A stretch of 64,000 nt of DNA from JAHJCL01 sp043818355 (GTDB lineage: Bacteria > Patescibacteriota > Minisyncoccia > Minisyncoccales > DG-74-3), in the NCBI GenBank assembly GCA_043818355.1, contig JBDRFX010000021.1, positions 3,772 through 67,771 of the forward strand, written 5' to 3'. Positions 23,342 through 31,627 of the stretch are shown here, in pieces. Each line of letters opens with the position of its first letter. Position 1 is the stretch's first letter. The notes under the pieces are model-generated. The model was given only the letters and a program-made list of their open reading frames with translations, ran no database searches and was not told where the DNA came from. The translations under genes were made by a program, and so were the position numbers.

Positions 23342-24538
23342 CTATTTTATCTCTACAAACTTTCTTTTTCCTACTTGAATTATTTGTCCTTTCTTAATCT
23401 TTACAACCTTCTTCCAGTCATCTTCTATTTTACTGTCTATTTTTACTCCCTTTTGCATTACCAACCTCTTGGCTTCTGATTTAGAGATAGCCATCTTAAC
23501 ATCAACTAACAAACTCAAAAGATCCATTTCTTTTTCTCTTACTGATATTTTTTTAATATTCTCTGGGATCTCGTCTTTTACGAAAATTTTCTTAAATTCT
23601 TTTTGGGCCTTTTTAGCTTCTTTTTCTGAGTGGTAAAATTTTACTATTTCTAATGCCAATTCTTCTTTAAGATTTTTTGGATTCACTTTCTTATTATTCA
23701 GGTCTTTTGAGTATTGTTTAATTTTTTTAATAGGAACGTCTGTCAACAACTCAAAGTAAGAAATAATCATACTGTCTGGCATAGACATAATCTTGCCGAA
23801 CATTTCCTGAGGAGAATCAGCTAGCCAAACGCAATTTCCAGATGTTTTGCTCATTTGCTTGCCATCTGTTCCTAAAATCATTGGGACTGTTAAAATAAAT
23901 TTTTCCCTATTATTCATTTTTTGCTGAAGCTCTCTCCCAATCAACATATTAAAGACCTGATCTGTTCCTCCTATTTCCAAATCAACATCCATGGCAACAG
24001 AATCATACCCCTGCAATAAGGGATATAAAATTTCATGCATCCATATGGTGTCATTAGCCTTCATTCTTCTTTTAAACATATCTCTTTGAAAAAGATGAAC
24101 TGCTGAGATATTAGAAGCTATACTCAACATTCCAGCCAAATCTAGCTTTAACAACCAATCTCCATTGTATTTTATCTTTATCTTTGAAAAGTCTAAGATC
24201 TTACTGGCTTGCTTCTTCCAAGTAGCCATATTATTATCAATTTCCTTCTGAGTAATATGTGGTCTGCTTTTGTCCCTTTCTGAAGGATCTCCAGCTAAAA
24301 CCGTTCCTGTACCTATTAATAAGATTGATTCATGGCCCAATTCAGCAAACTCTCTAAGCTTTCTTAAGGCAATTGAATGCCCTAAATGAAGCCTCGTCCC
24401 CGTTGGGTCAATGCCCAAGTAAAGCCTAATACTTTTTTTCGACATTAATTTTTTAAAGGCTTCTTTGGTAGGAAGAATCTCTTGCACTCTTCTTGTCAAA
24501 ACTTCATCTATTTTTTTTGAATTCTTATTTATTTTCAT
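23342..24538 (-). CDS. tyrS: Tyrosyl-tRNA synthetase
   Basis: The 398-aa class I synthetase has the HIGH equivalent HLGH (TRLHLGHSIAL), the tyrosine-pocket segment IGGTDQVFNMLIGRE, the KMSKS loop KQMSKTSG, and a C-terminal S4 RNA-binding domain (SKSEAKRLVMQKGVKID). It charges tRNA-Tyr. The long region upstream (24539-24990) is separated from tyrS by an AT-rich stretch and holds structured RNA and small ORFs; no T-box consensus is seen there. Confidence 0.93.
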   Translation of the reverse strand: MKINKNSKKIDEVLTRRVQEILPTKEAFKKLMSKKSIRLYLGIDPTGTRLHLGHSIALRKLREFAELGHESILLIGTGTVLAGDPSERDKSRPHITQKEIDNNMATWKKQASKILDFSKIKIKYNGDWLLKLDLAGMLSIASNISAVHLFQRDMFKRRMKANDTIWMHEILYPLLQGYDSVAMDVDLEIGGTDQVFNMLIGRELQQKMNNREKFILTVPMILGTDGKQMSKTSGNCVWLADSPQEMFGKIMSMPDSMIISYFELLTDVPIKKIKQYSKDLNNKKVNPKNLKEELALEIVKFYHSEKEAKKAQKEFKKIFVKDEIPENIKKISVREKEMDLLSLLVDVKMAISKSEAKRLVMQKGVKIDSKIEDDWKKVVKIKKGQIIQVGKRKFVEIK

Positions 24539-24624
24539 AATTTTGATAAATCTATATAATTTTAATTAATTATTTTAATTATACATTATTTTTTTAATTA
24601 ATATTCCTTCAAGTTTAAATTTAG

Positions 24625-24840
24625 AAAAAGAAGGGGGGGATTAAAAGCCATGCTTTTTGTCTCTCTTTAGCGGAATTTCTACTGATTCTTTCGATTCTTT
24701 GGGCAAAGCACCACTAGCTCTTCCGCATAGATTTTTTTGCACTTTTGGTTGTTTCTCTATTCTATTCATATTCATTGTCAGACAGCCAAATCTATTTATT
24801 AAACAATAACAAACAAATTCGGCTGTCCAACTCCCCCCTT
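24625..24840 (-). ncRNA. Unidentified structured RNA with G6/C6 closing stem
   Basis: On the reverse strand AAGGGGGGA (24840-24832) can pair with TCCCCCCCTT (24640-24631), enclosing ~190 nt and followed by UUCUUUUUC. Inside are a hairpin GGACAGCC/GGCUGUC near the 5' side and GCGGAA/UUCCGC near the 3' side. A 44-codon ORF fills the space between. It could be a noncoding RNA with a terminator-like end, or an mRNA whose two ends pair. Known tmRNA and RNase P signatures are absent. Confidence 0.45.
24641..24775 (-). CDS. Possible small protein, 44 aa, inside a structured RNA
   Basis: ATG at 24775 opens MNMNRIEKQPKVQK... and runs to TAA at 24641, ending LKRDKKHGF. It is hydrophilic, with one cysteine and no membrane segment. 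The stop codon abuts the C-rich strand of the closing stem. No Shine-Dalgarno and no clear promoter immediately upstream. In AT-rich DNA a 44-codon ORF can be accidental, so it is kept only as a candidate. Confidence 0.3.
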   Translation of the reverse strand: MNMNRIEKQPKVQKNLCGRASGALPKESKESVEIPLKRDKKHGF

Positions 24841-24845
24841 TAAAA

Positions 24846-24874
24846 GAACTAAAAACTAGCCTTGTGGGGCTAGT
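24846..24874 (-). terminator. Terminator after the 28-aa ORF
   Basis: On the reverse strand ACTAGCC (24874-24868) pairs with GGCTAGT (24861-24855) around a 6-nt loop, followed by TTTTTAG. The same CTAGCC/GGCTAG words also occur at the two ends of the ORF upstream, so alternative pairings typical of an attenuator are possible. Confidence 0.75.
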
Positions 24875-24900
24875 CTAATAAATTTATCTTAATTGTTATT

Positions 24901-24987
24901 TTACATAACTAAACTAGCCACCGCAAAGTTGTTAAAATAAAATAAAAAATAGATTGTATTTAATTTTTTCACTTCTTGGCTAGTCAT
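24901..24987 (-). CDS. Candidate leaderless small hydrophobic protein, 28 aa
   Basis: ATG at 24987 lies nine bases after a consensus -10 element, so the message would be essentially leaderless. The product starts MTSQEVKKLNTIYFLFYF and ends in FAVASLVM, one possible membrane segment. A strong terminator follows 27 bases after the stop. The promoter, ORF and terminator form a complete small transcription unit of ~140 nt. The ends of the ORF are complementary (CTAGCCA/TGGCTAG), so a noncoding RNA is the main alternative. Confidence 0.45.
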   Translation of the reverse strand: MTSQEVKKLNTIYFLFYFNNFAVASLVM

Positions 24988-24995
24988 TAATTAAA

Positions 24996-25024
24996 ATAAT
25001 AACCAAAATATAAATCCATGTCAA
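24996..25024 (-). promoter_or_regulatory. Consensus promoter of the 28-aa unit
   Basis: On the reverse strand TTGACA (25024-25019) and TATTAT (25001-24996) are separated by exactly 17 bp, the best-matching promoter in this part of the window. Confidence 0.75.
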
Positions 25025-25074
25025 ATTTTTTTGCCAATAATAATAAAATTTAGTACAAATAAATAAGTTAATAT

Positions 25075-27018
25075 ATGAAATCCAAGAAACTCAAAAAAAA
25101 CAAAACTAAAAAAACATCCTTACTAATAAGGCTTTTTCTTTTTTTCTTTGTCCTTGGAGTTGTAACTTTTTTAAGTCTATTCATTTACTATAGCAAAGAC
25201 CTACCAAGACCAGAAAAATTTACTGAAAGACCTTTCCCGGAATCAACAAAAATCTATGACCGAACAGGAACAGTACTTTTGTATGATATTTATGGAGAAG
25301 AAAAAAGAACCTATGTGAAGCTAGATCAAATGCCAGACTATTTACAAAAAGCTGTAATTGCTGCTGAAGATAAAAATTTTTATACTCATTTTGGCATTGA
25401 TCTAGAAGGAATTGCTAGATCTTTTTTAATTAATTTAAAAATTAGAAAGCTATCAGTGGGAGGCTCTACTCTCAATCAACAACTAATAAGGTCTAGCTTC
25501 CTTAATATTCAGAAAACGGCACAAAGAAAAATTAGGGAAATAATTTTATCTTTAGAGTTAGACAGAAAATATGAGAAAGATCAAATATTAGAATGGTACT
25601 TAAATCAAGTTCCTTTTGGCTCAAACGCATACGGGATAGAAGCGGCCTCTCAAACATATTTCCGAAAGCCAGCTTCAAAACTCTCTTTATCAGAATCAAC
25701 TATCTTAGCTGCCATAGTCCAAGCTCCAACAAGATTTAGTCCATATACAAATAAAGAAGGATTACTAGAAAGACAAAAATATGTTTTGAACAGAATGGTA
25801 AGTGATGGATATATCACCGAGTCTGATATGGAGGTTGCCCTACAAGAAGAAATCATATTCCAAAAACCCACAACAGTCAGGGCTCCATACTTTACTCTTC
25901 AATATATCAAGGGATATCTCGACTCAAAATATAGTCCTGAATTTTTAAGGGAAAAAGGATTAAAAGTTTATACTTCTCTTGATTGGGATATACAACAAAT
26001 TGCAGAACAGGCTGTAATAGAAGGAGCTAAACAAAATAAAAATAACAATGCCTATAATGCTGCATTAGTTTCCATAGATCCAAAAACAGGGGAAATTTTA
26101 GCTATGGTAGGAGGAGTAGATTATTTTGCAGACCCATATCCAGCTAAATGTATCCCTGGTAAAAATTGTAAACTGGATCCACAATTTAATGTAGCTACCT
26201 TGGGATTAAGACAACCCGGATCAGCTTTTAAGCCTTTTGCCTATATAACTGCTTTTAACAAAGGGGCCACTCCAGACACTATTGTTGTAGATGAAGAAAC
26301 CAATTTCGGAATATGGGGAGGAAAGGAATATATCCCCAAAAACTACGATGACCATTTTAGGGGGGCAATAACCCTGAGATCATCTTTGGCTCAATCTATC
26401 AACGTCACTTCTATTAAGGTTTTACTTGACCTGGCCGGTCCAGATATAGAAAGTTCTGTTAAGTCGGCTGAAGACATGGGTATCACTACTCTGAATCCTC
26501 CCTATGGCCCCTCAATAGTCCTAGGAGGATGGGAAGTTAAGCTTTTGGACATTACTTCTGCTTATGGTGTTTTCGCTACAGAAGGGCTCAGAGTCCCTCC
26601 AGTTACTATCCTAAAAATAGAAGATGCTCAAGGAAATATTATTGAAGAAAACAAAAAAACTCAAAAAAGAGTTTTACCAATTGAATCCTGTAGAATGATG
26701 AATGATGTTCTGTCTGATAATAATGCTAGAGCCCCAATGTTTGGATATTATTCTTCTCTTTATTTTCCCGGATATCAATTAGCTGCCAAAACAGGAACCA
26801 CTCAAAACTATCAAGATGCTTGGGTTGTTGGTTATACGCCATTCATGTCAACTGGAGTTTGGGTAGGCAACAATGATAATAGTCCAATGAAAGAAAAACC
26901 CAGCGTTGTTTTAGCTGGGCCAATTTTCCATAACTTTATGGCTAAAATGTTAATAAAATATCCTGTACAAAACTTCGTACCTTCGGAAAAAATTATTATT
27001 CCCGTTAGTCAGCCTTAA
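25075..27018 (+). CDS. Bifunctional penicillin-binding protein 1A family
   Basis: The 647-aa class A PBP has a cytoplasmic Lys-rich start and TM at about 17-40. The GT51 glycosyltransferase domain has AAEDKNFYTHFGID, GGSTLNQQLIRSSFL and EWYLNQVPFG. The transpeptidase domain has SxxK (GSAFKPFAY), SxN (AQSINV) and KTGT (AAKTGTTQNYQDAW). All catalytic motifs are intact, so the organism builds cross-linked peptidoglycan. Its 3' end overlaps the convergent dnaN end by 14 bp. Confidence 0.95.
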   Translation: MKSKKLKKNKTKKTSLLIRLFLFFFVLGVVTFLSLFIYYSKDLPRPEKFTERPFPESTKIYDRTGTVLLYDIYGEEKRTYVKLDQMPDYLQKAVIAAEDKNFYTHFGIDLEGIARSFLINLKIRKLSVGGSTLNQQLIRSSFLNIQKTAQRKIREIILSLELDRKYEKDQILEWYLNQVPFGSNAYGIEAASQTYFRKPASKLSLSESTILAAIVQAPTRFSPYTNKEGLLERQKYVLNRMVSDGYITESDMEVALQEEIIFQKPTTVRAPYFTLQYIKGYLDSKYSPEFLREKGLKVYTSLDWDIQQIAEQAVIEGAKQNKNNNAYNAALVSIDPKTGEILAMVGGVDYFADPYPAKCIPGKNCKLDPQFNVATLGLRQPGSAFKPFAYITAFNKGATPDTIVVDEETNFGIWGGKEYIPKNYDDHFRGAITLRSSLAQSINVTSIKVLLDLAGPDIESSVKSAEDMGITTLNPPYGPSIVLGGWEVKLLDITSAYGVFATEGLRVPPVTILKIEDAQGNIIEENKKTQKRVLPIESCRMMNDVLSDNNARAPMFGYYSSLYFPGYQLAAKTGTTQNYQDAWVVGYTPFMSTGVWVGNNDNSPMKEKPSVVLAGPIFHNFMAKMLIKYPVQNFVPSEKIIIPVSQP

Positions 27019-28138
27019 TGGGCATGACTATATATAAATAACTCTCATCACCAACTGGCCTTAAAACTCCAGGGCCATCTTCTCCATCAAGTTCTAAAGA
27101 TATCTGAGAGCTTTTAATATTTTGTAGTCCTTCTGTTAAAAACTTATGATTAAATGAAACAGTAATCGCCTCTCCTTTAATCTTAGCAGGAAAGAAACTA
27201 TCATATTCTCCTAGATCAGAACTTTTACTTTTAATCTCTACTCTTTTCTCTTCGGGATTCACTTGAATTTTTACCTCATTAATTTTTCCACTAAAAATAC
27301 TGGCTGTTTTTATCTGATTTAAAAATTCTTCTTTATCAAAAATAGCTTGTGTTTTGCTTTCTTCTGGAATAATTTCTTTGTAATTAGGATATTCTCCTTC
27401 AATTAATCTTGAAACTAAATGAATTTGAGGACTAGAAGCAACTTCTGGCATTAATCTTTCAAATAAAATTTGATTAGGAGTAAGGTGAATGCGGAGCTCT
27501 TCTTTTTCTTCACCAAAGATATTAATTACCTCTTTGGCTGTTTTTTGAGGCAAAATTAAAGAATATTGTTGTTTTAGTTCAGTTGGATTTTTAACAAAAA
27601 AGGTTTTTTCTCCTAATCTAAAACTATCAGTAGCTACCATTTTAATTTCATTCTTACCAAAAATAAGATAAACTCCAGATATTTCTGGCCTAGTTGTTGA
27701 AGAACTAGCAATACTCACCACTTGATTTAATCCCTTACAAAATTCTTGTCCATCAACCGAAACTATTTCTCCGTCAGAAACTTGAGGAATAATTGGAAAC
27801 TCTTCTGCTAAAAAACCGTTAAGTTGAGTTTTATAATTTTCGCATTCAATATTTAAAATTAAATCCTTAACCTCAATCTCTGTTTTTTTGTTTGGCAATA
27901 AATTAACAAAACTAGAAAGGGCTTGACTTGGAACGGCAAGTTTCCCTTCTTTTTCTATTTTAGCTAATGCCCAAAATTTTATTCCTATTTCAAGGTCGGT
28001 GGCAGATAAATTTAAAAAACTTTGTTCTGTTCCTAAGAAGACATTATTCAAAATTGGAAGAGAAATAGATTTTGTTGCTGCTCTACTAACAATTCTTAAT
28101 CCTTCTTTTAATTTTTCTTGTAATATTAATAATTTCAT
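27005..28138 (-). CDS. dnaN: DNA polymerase III beta sliding clamp
   Basis: The 377-aa protein shows the three-domain clamp pattern: FLNLSATDLEIGI, FPIIPQVSDGE, VYLIFGKNEIKMVATDSFRLG, EGEYPNYKEIIPEE, and the C-terminal ...YLYIVMPIKA, the typical YxxMPM/R-like end. It tethers the replicative polymerase to DNA. Position next to dnaA on the same strand is the ancestral origin arrangement. Confidence 0.96.
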   Translation of the reverse strand: MKLLILQEKLKEGLRIVSRAATKSISLPILNNVFLGTEQSFLNLSATDLEIGIKFWALAKIEKEGKLAVPSQALSSFVNLLPNKKTEIEVKDLILNIECENYKTQLNGFLAEEFPIIPQVSDGEIVSVDGQEFCKGLNQVVSIASSSTTRPEISGVYLIFGKNEIKMVATDSFRLGEKTFFVKNPTELKQQYSLILPQKTAKEVINIFGEEKEELRIHLTPNQILFERLMPEVASSPQIHLVSRLIEGEYPNYKEIIPEESKTQAIFDKEEFLNQIKTASIFSGKINEVKIQVNPEEKRVEIKSKSSDLGEYDSFFPAKIKGEAITVSFNHKFLTEGLQNIKSSQISLELDGEDGPGVLRPVGDESYLYIVMPIKAD

Positions 28139-28344
28139 TTTTATTATTTATTAATTATTATTTATTAAGGGTTTATTTTTATAGTTATTTTTAATCTTAT
28201 TTGAAGTGGGGAAAAGTAGTTGAATTAATAGTGTGATAACGAGTGTTTTTTCTGGGGAGGTTTTATAAACGTATTTTTAGGGGTCTTTTTTAAAGAGAAT
28301 ATTAATAGCTTTTTAACATTATTTTCCACATATTTATTAACACA
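28139..28344. other. dnaA-dnaN intergenic spacer, possible part of the origin
   Basis: This 206-bp gap has no ORF. It is very AT-rich on the dnaN side (repeated TTTATTATT-like runs) and contains TTTTCCACA at 28322-28330, one mismatch from the DnaA box. It may be an unwinding region or a secondary DnaA site cluster. Confidence 0.35.
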
Positions 28345-29694
28345 TTATGCGCTGAATACTCTTTGTTTAATAAGATTAATTTCTTCTGCAAGATTTTCAT
28401 TTTTTTCAACTTCTTTGGTTATCTTTCCACAAGCATGAATTGCTGTTGTGTGATCTTTTCCCCCAAGTTTTCTTCCTATAAAAGGATAAGAACTTTTTAA
28501 TTCTTCTCTCAATAAATACATAGCTACTTGGCGAGGCTTCACAATTTCTCTTTTTCTTGAAGAAGACAAAATCTCCTTTTCTTTTAGGTCATAAAAATCA
28601 GCCACAATACTAATGATTTTTTGCGGGGTAATCATTTTTTTGGGAGAAATTATTAGGCTTTTTAGTAGAGATCTCACTAATTCAACATCAGGATTTTGAT
28701 TATTTAATTTTTGGTAGGCAGAAAGCCTTAATAGAGCTCCCTCTAATTCTCTAATATTTCTTTGAATATTAGTTGCTACATATTCCATAACATCATTAGA
28801 AAAATCTATTTTTTTTTCAACGCATTTATTTTGTAAAATAGCCATTCTGGTTTCATAGTCAGGATAACTAATATCAGCTATCATGCCCCCCTCAAAGCGA
28901 GATCTTAATCTTTCGGCTAAAGAGGCTATGGCTTTTGGTGGACGATCGGAAGAAAGAATTATTTGTTTATTTGCTTCGTATAGATAGTTGAAAATATGAA
29001 AAAACTCTTCTTGAGTTTTTTCTTTTCCTGCTAGAAATTGTACGTCATCTAGGATTAAAACATCAATTTCTTTATACTTTTCCTTGAATTCAGCGATAGT
29101 TCTTTTGCTGATAGCAGAAACCAATCCTGAAGTGAAGCGTTCAGCAGGAATATATTTAACTTTCTTTTTTTCGAAATTGGAGATAATATCATTTCCTATA
29201 GCTTGTAAAAGATGGGTTTTTCCAAGCCCCACTTTTCCATAGATAAACAGTGGGTTATATACTTCTCCTGGGCTTTTAGCTACTGCCCAAGCAGCAGCTT
29301 GAGCTAATTCATTAAAAGGACCAATAACAAAATTATCAAAAGTGTATCGGGGGTTGATATTAGTATCTTTTTTTAACTTAAACTCTTGTAAATCAAGTTG
29401 CCCTACTTCAGAAACATTAAAATTATTTTTCTTTATGGTTTTTCTATTATTTTCTCCAACCTTGTAGTTGATTTCTTTGATTTGAGGGTCTAGTTCGTGT
29501 AAAATTTTTAGGATATCTTTTCCATACTTGGTTTCTATCCACTCTTTAGCAAAAGAATTAGAAACTCCAATTGAAATAAGACCTTCTTTCTTATCTATAA
29601 TTTTAGTGTTTTTAAACCAAGTAGCAAAATTAGCCTGAGAGATTGATAATTGAATTTGGGCTAATGTAGATTGCCAAAGCTCTGCGTTATTCAT
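28345..29694 (-). CDS. dnaA: Chromosomal replication initiator DnaA
   Basis: The 449-aa protein has the N-terminal DnaB-interaction domain, a short linker, the AAA+ domain (FNELAQAAAWAVA, Walker A GKVGLGKTHLL, Walker B DVLILDDVQFLAGK), and the C-terminal helix-turn-helix DNA-binding domain with the signature KLGGKDHTTAIHACGKI. It binds DnaA boxes at oriC and opens the duplex. Candidate boxes lie just upstream at 29784-29803. Confidence 0.97.
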   Translation of the reverse strand: MNNAELWQSTLAQIQLSISQANFATWFKNTKIIDKKEGLISIGVSNSFAKEWIETKYGKDILKILHELDPQIKEINYKVGENNRKTIKKNNFNVSEVGQLDLQEFKLKKDTNINPRYTFDNFVIGPFNELAQAAAWAVAKSPGEVYNPLFIYGKVGLGKTHLLQAIGNDIISNFEKKKVKYIPAERFTSGLVSAISKRTIAEFKEKYKEIDVLILDDVQFLAGKEKTQEEFFHIFNYLYEANKQIILSSDRPPKAIASLAERLRSRFEGGMIADISYPDYETRMAILQNKCVEKKIDFSNDVMEYVATNIQRNIRELEGALLRLSAYQKLNNQNPDVELVRSLLKSLIISPKKMITPQKIISIVADFYDLKEKEILSSSRKREIVKPRQVAMYLLREELKSSYPFIGRKLGGKDHTTAIHACGKITKEVEKNENLAEEINLIKQRVFSA

Positions 29695-29803
29695 AATAAA
29701 GGGAGTTAAAATTTATGCTTTATTATTACACGGTAAAGATAAAAATCAAAATAGGGGTAAACTTTTTTCAAAAGTGAATAATCTGTGGATATCCTGTGGA
29801 TTG
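29695..29803. other. Candidate replication origin (oriC) with DnaA boxes
   Basis: The gap between dnaA and rpmH contains two directly repeated DnaA-box-like sites, TGTGGATAT (29784-29792) and TGTGGATTG (29795-29803), 11 bp apart, beside an AT-rich stretch. The flanking order rnpA-rpmH-oriC-dnaA-dnaN is the classical bacterial origin layout. Position and motif support it; strand-bias analysis was not possible. Confidence 0.6.
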
Positions 29804-29828
29804 ACTTCATCTATTTTTCATGTACAAT
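29801..29828 (+). promoter_or_regulatory. Promoter of the rpmH-rnpA-yidC-jag operon
   Basis: TTGACT (29801-29806) and TACAAT (29823-29828) with a 16-bp spacer. The -35 element overlaps the second DnaA-box-like site, so DnaA binding could modulate it. The leader to rpmH is about 83 nt. Confidence 0.65.
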
Positions 29829-29917
29829 GGACATATAATGTTCCTAAATTTATATCTATTGCAATATACTATTATCTTCATATATATTAAAAATTTTTAC
29901 AATAGAGAACCTTTCAT

Positions 29918-30052
29918 ATGTCACAAACATATCAACCCAAAACAAAAAAAAGACAACGAACCCATGGCTTCAGATCAAGGAGCGAAGGTGCAGGAGGCCA
30001 GAGAGTATTAGCTAATAGAAGAAGAAAGGGCAGGAAAAAACTTACTGTCTAA
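29918..30052 (+). CDS. rpmH: 50S ribosomal protein L34
   Basis: The 44-aa protein starts at the ATG at 29918 and shows the L34 pattern TYQPKTKKRQRTHGFRSR, then GGQRVLANRRRKGRKKL, matching KRKRxHGFRxRMxTxxGRxVLxxRRxKGRxxL. A longer overlapping frame starting at 29820 is not real. It is first in the rpmH-rnpA-yidC-jag operon. Confidence 0.96.
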   Translation: MSQTYQPKTKKRQRTHGFRSRSEGAGGQRVLANRRRKGRKKLTV

Positions 30053-30071
30053 TTTTGTTTTTTCAAAAAAA

Positions 30072-30416
30072 GTGTTACCAATTGCCAATAGGCTTAAAAA
30101 AAATAAAGAAATTAAACAGGTTTTTGAGGGAGGAACAAGATTTCAGCAAGGCCTTTTAATTATTAAGACAATTCACAACACTCTAGAGCAATCTAGATTT
30201 GCTTTTATAGCCTCCCAGCGCCTTTCTAAGAAGGCTGTAGTCAGGAACAGAGTTAAGAGACGGCTTAGAGAAATAGTGAGCTTAAATCTTAAAGACATGA
30301 GCGGAGGAAGAGACGTGGTTATTATTGCCTCTATTGGATTTGATCATCAAGATTTTAATCAATCTAAAGAAGACCTGGAGAAATTATTTTTAAAAGCTGG
30401 ATTAACAGAAAAATGA
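30072..30416 (+). CDS. rnpA: Ribonuclease P protein component
   Basis: The 114-aa basic protein begins with GTG at 30072 and shows LPIANRLKKNKEIKQVFEGG, and the RNR signature KKAVVRNRVKRRLREIV. RnpA binds RNase P RNA to mature tRNA 5' ends. It follows rpmH by 19 bp and overlaps yidC by four bases (ATGA), indicating translational coupling. Confidence 0.95.
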   Translation: MLPIANRLKKNKEIKQVFEGGTRFQQGLLIIKTIHNTLEQSRFAFIASQRLSKKAVVRNRVKRRLREIVSLNLKDMSGGRDVVIIASIGFDHQDFNQSKEDLEKLFLKAGLTEK

Positions 30417-31099
30417 ATTTTTTAGATAATATTTTTAATAAAGCACTATATCAGCCACTGCTTAATGCGCTGGTTTTTTTATATCAATTTTTTCCTGGAA
30501 ATGATTTGGGAATAGCAGTGATTGTTTTAACTGTTTTAGTTAGATTATTTTTACTTCCATTTACCTTAAGAGCATTGGAGTCTCAGAAAAAGATGACTAT
30601 TTTGCAAAAGAGAACCAAAGAAATTCAGGAGAGAGAAAAAGATAAAGAAAAGCAATTAGAGGAGATAATGAATCTTTATAAAGAAGAAAAGGTTAATCCT
30701 TTTGACAGCATCGCTCCCATTTTAATTCAACTATCTCTTTTGGTGGGCCTTTATAGGGTTTTGCTGAGAGGATTCGGACCAGAAGCATTGGTTTTTTTGT
30801 ATAGTTTTATTAAGCCTCTAGAGATTAATATGAGTTTTTTGGGATTAATAGATTTATCAGTCCCCAATTTGCCATTGGCGGTTATAGCTGGAATTATGCA
30901 ATTCGTTCAATTTAAAACAATGCCTCAAGATAAAGACAACAAAGAGGCCACAAAAATCATGGGCCCAATGTCTTATTTTATGTCTATTATTATTTTTACT
31001 ATTGTCTTGAGAATGCCTTCTATTGTAGGATTATATATAGTTACAACAACAATTTTTACCATAGGGCAACAATATCTTTTAGATAAAAAATATAAATAA
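30413..31099 (+). CDS. yidC: Membrane protein insertase YidC (short, Oxa1-like)
   Basis: The 228-aa protein has about five membrane segments and the Oxa1/YidC core features: LGIAVIVLTVLVRLFLLPFT with the conserved hydrophilic-groove arginine, a cytoplasmic charged hairpin (QKKMTILQKRTKEIQEREKD), and a C-terminal MGPMSYFMSIIIF segment. The large periplasmic domain of proteobacterial YidC is absent, as in Gram-positives. It inserts membrane proteins with or without SecYEG. Confidence 0.94.
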   Translation: MNFLDNIFNKALYQPLLNALVFLYQFFPGNDLGIAVIVLTVLVRLFLLPFTLRALESQKKMTILQKRTKEIQEREKDKEKQLEEIMNLYKEEKVNPFDSIAPILIQLSLLVGLYRVLLRGFGPEALVFLYSFIKPLEINMSFLGLIDLSVPNLPLAVIAGIMQFVQFKTMPQDKDNKEATKIMGPMSYFMSIIIFTIVLRMPSIVGLYIVTTTIFTIGQQYLLDKKYK

Positions 31100-31104
31100 A
31101 CTAT

Positions 31105-31569
31105 ATGATTTCAGAATTATACTTAGAAGATTTAAAAAATATGACCAAGGATTTTTTTAAAAAAACATCTTTTGATTTAGAAGTTAACTTTCCTGAGTCA
31201 AAAGAAGAAGGAGTTTTTTCCGTAGCAGTCAAAACCGATGACCCTCAGATTTTAATTGGAGAAGGAGGACAAACTCTTGTTGATATGCAACATATTCTAA
31301 GAAGAATATTGAGCAGAAAGGTAGATGTAGTTTTTTACTTAGATCTTGATATTAATGAATACAAAAAAAAGAAGGCAGAGTTTCTCAAAGAAATAGCTCG
31401 CTCAGCAGCAGAAGAAGTAATGTTTAGCAGAAAAGAAAAAGAGCTATCTCCCATGAGAGCCTTTGAACGAAGAATAATTCATTTGGAACTAGAAGATAGA
31501 ACGGATATTAAAACAGAAAGCATAGGAGAAGGAGAAAACAGAAGAGTGGTTGTTAAATCAAACGTTTAA
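31105..31569 (+). CDS. jag: Jag/KhpB RNA-binding protein (KH + R3H)
   Basis: The 154-aa protein has a KH domain (about 50-90; LIGEGGQTLVDMQHILRR carries the GxxG-like loop) and an R3H domain (about 110-154; SPMRAFERRIIH). The N-terminal Jag-N domain is missing, which shortens it. KhpB proteins bind RNA and influence cell division and envelope genes. It closes the origin-proximal operon before a strong terminator. Confidence 0.92.
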   Translation: MISELYLEDLKNMTKDFFKKTSFDLEVNFPESKEEGVFSVAVKTDDPQILIGEGGQTLVDMQHILRRILSRKVDVVFYLDLDINEYKKKKAEFLKEIARSAAEEVMFSRKEKELSPMRAFERRIIHLELEDRTDIKTESIGEGENRRVVVKSNV

Positions 31570-31581
31570 TTTTTTGAAAAG

Positions 31582-31613
31582 AAAAACAGACTTTAAGTAG
31601 GTCTGTTTTTTTT
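31582..31613 (+). terminator. Terminator after jag
   Basis: AAAAACAGAC (31582-31591) pairs with GTCTGTTTTT (31601-31610) around a 9-nt loop, followed by further T residues. It is placed 13 bases after the jag stop. Confidence 0.9.
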
Positions 31614-31627
31614 GTATTAAAGGAATA

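Noticed and set aside
24625..24840. tmRNA gene
   Set aside because: An internal ORF and paired ends are present, but there is no tRNA-like domain with T-loop or resume-codon context.
23342..24990. T-box riboswitch controlling tyrS
   Set aside because: No T-box antiterminator (TGGNACCGCG) or AGTA-loop pattern was found in the structured region upstream.
29820..30011. 63-codon forward ORF overlapping rpmH
   Set aside because: It reads rpmH in another frame; the L34 sequence at 29918-30052 explains the region.
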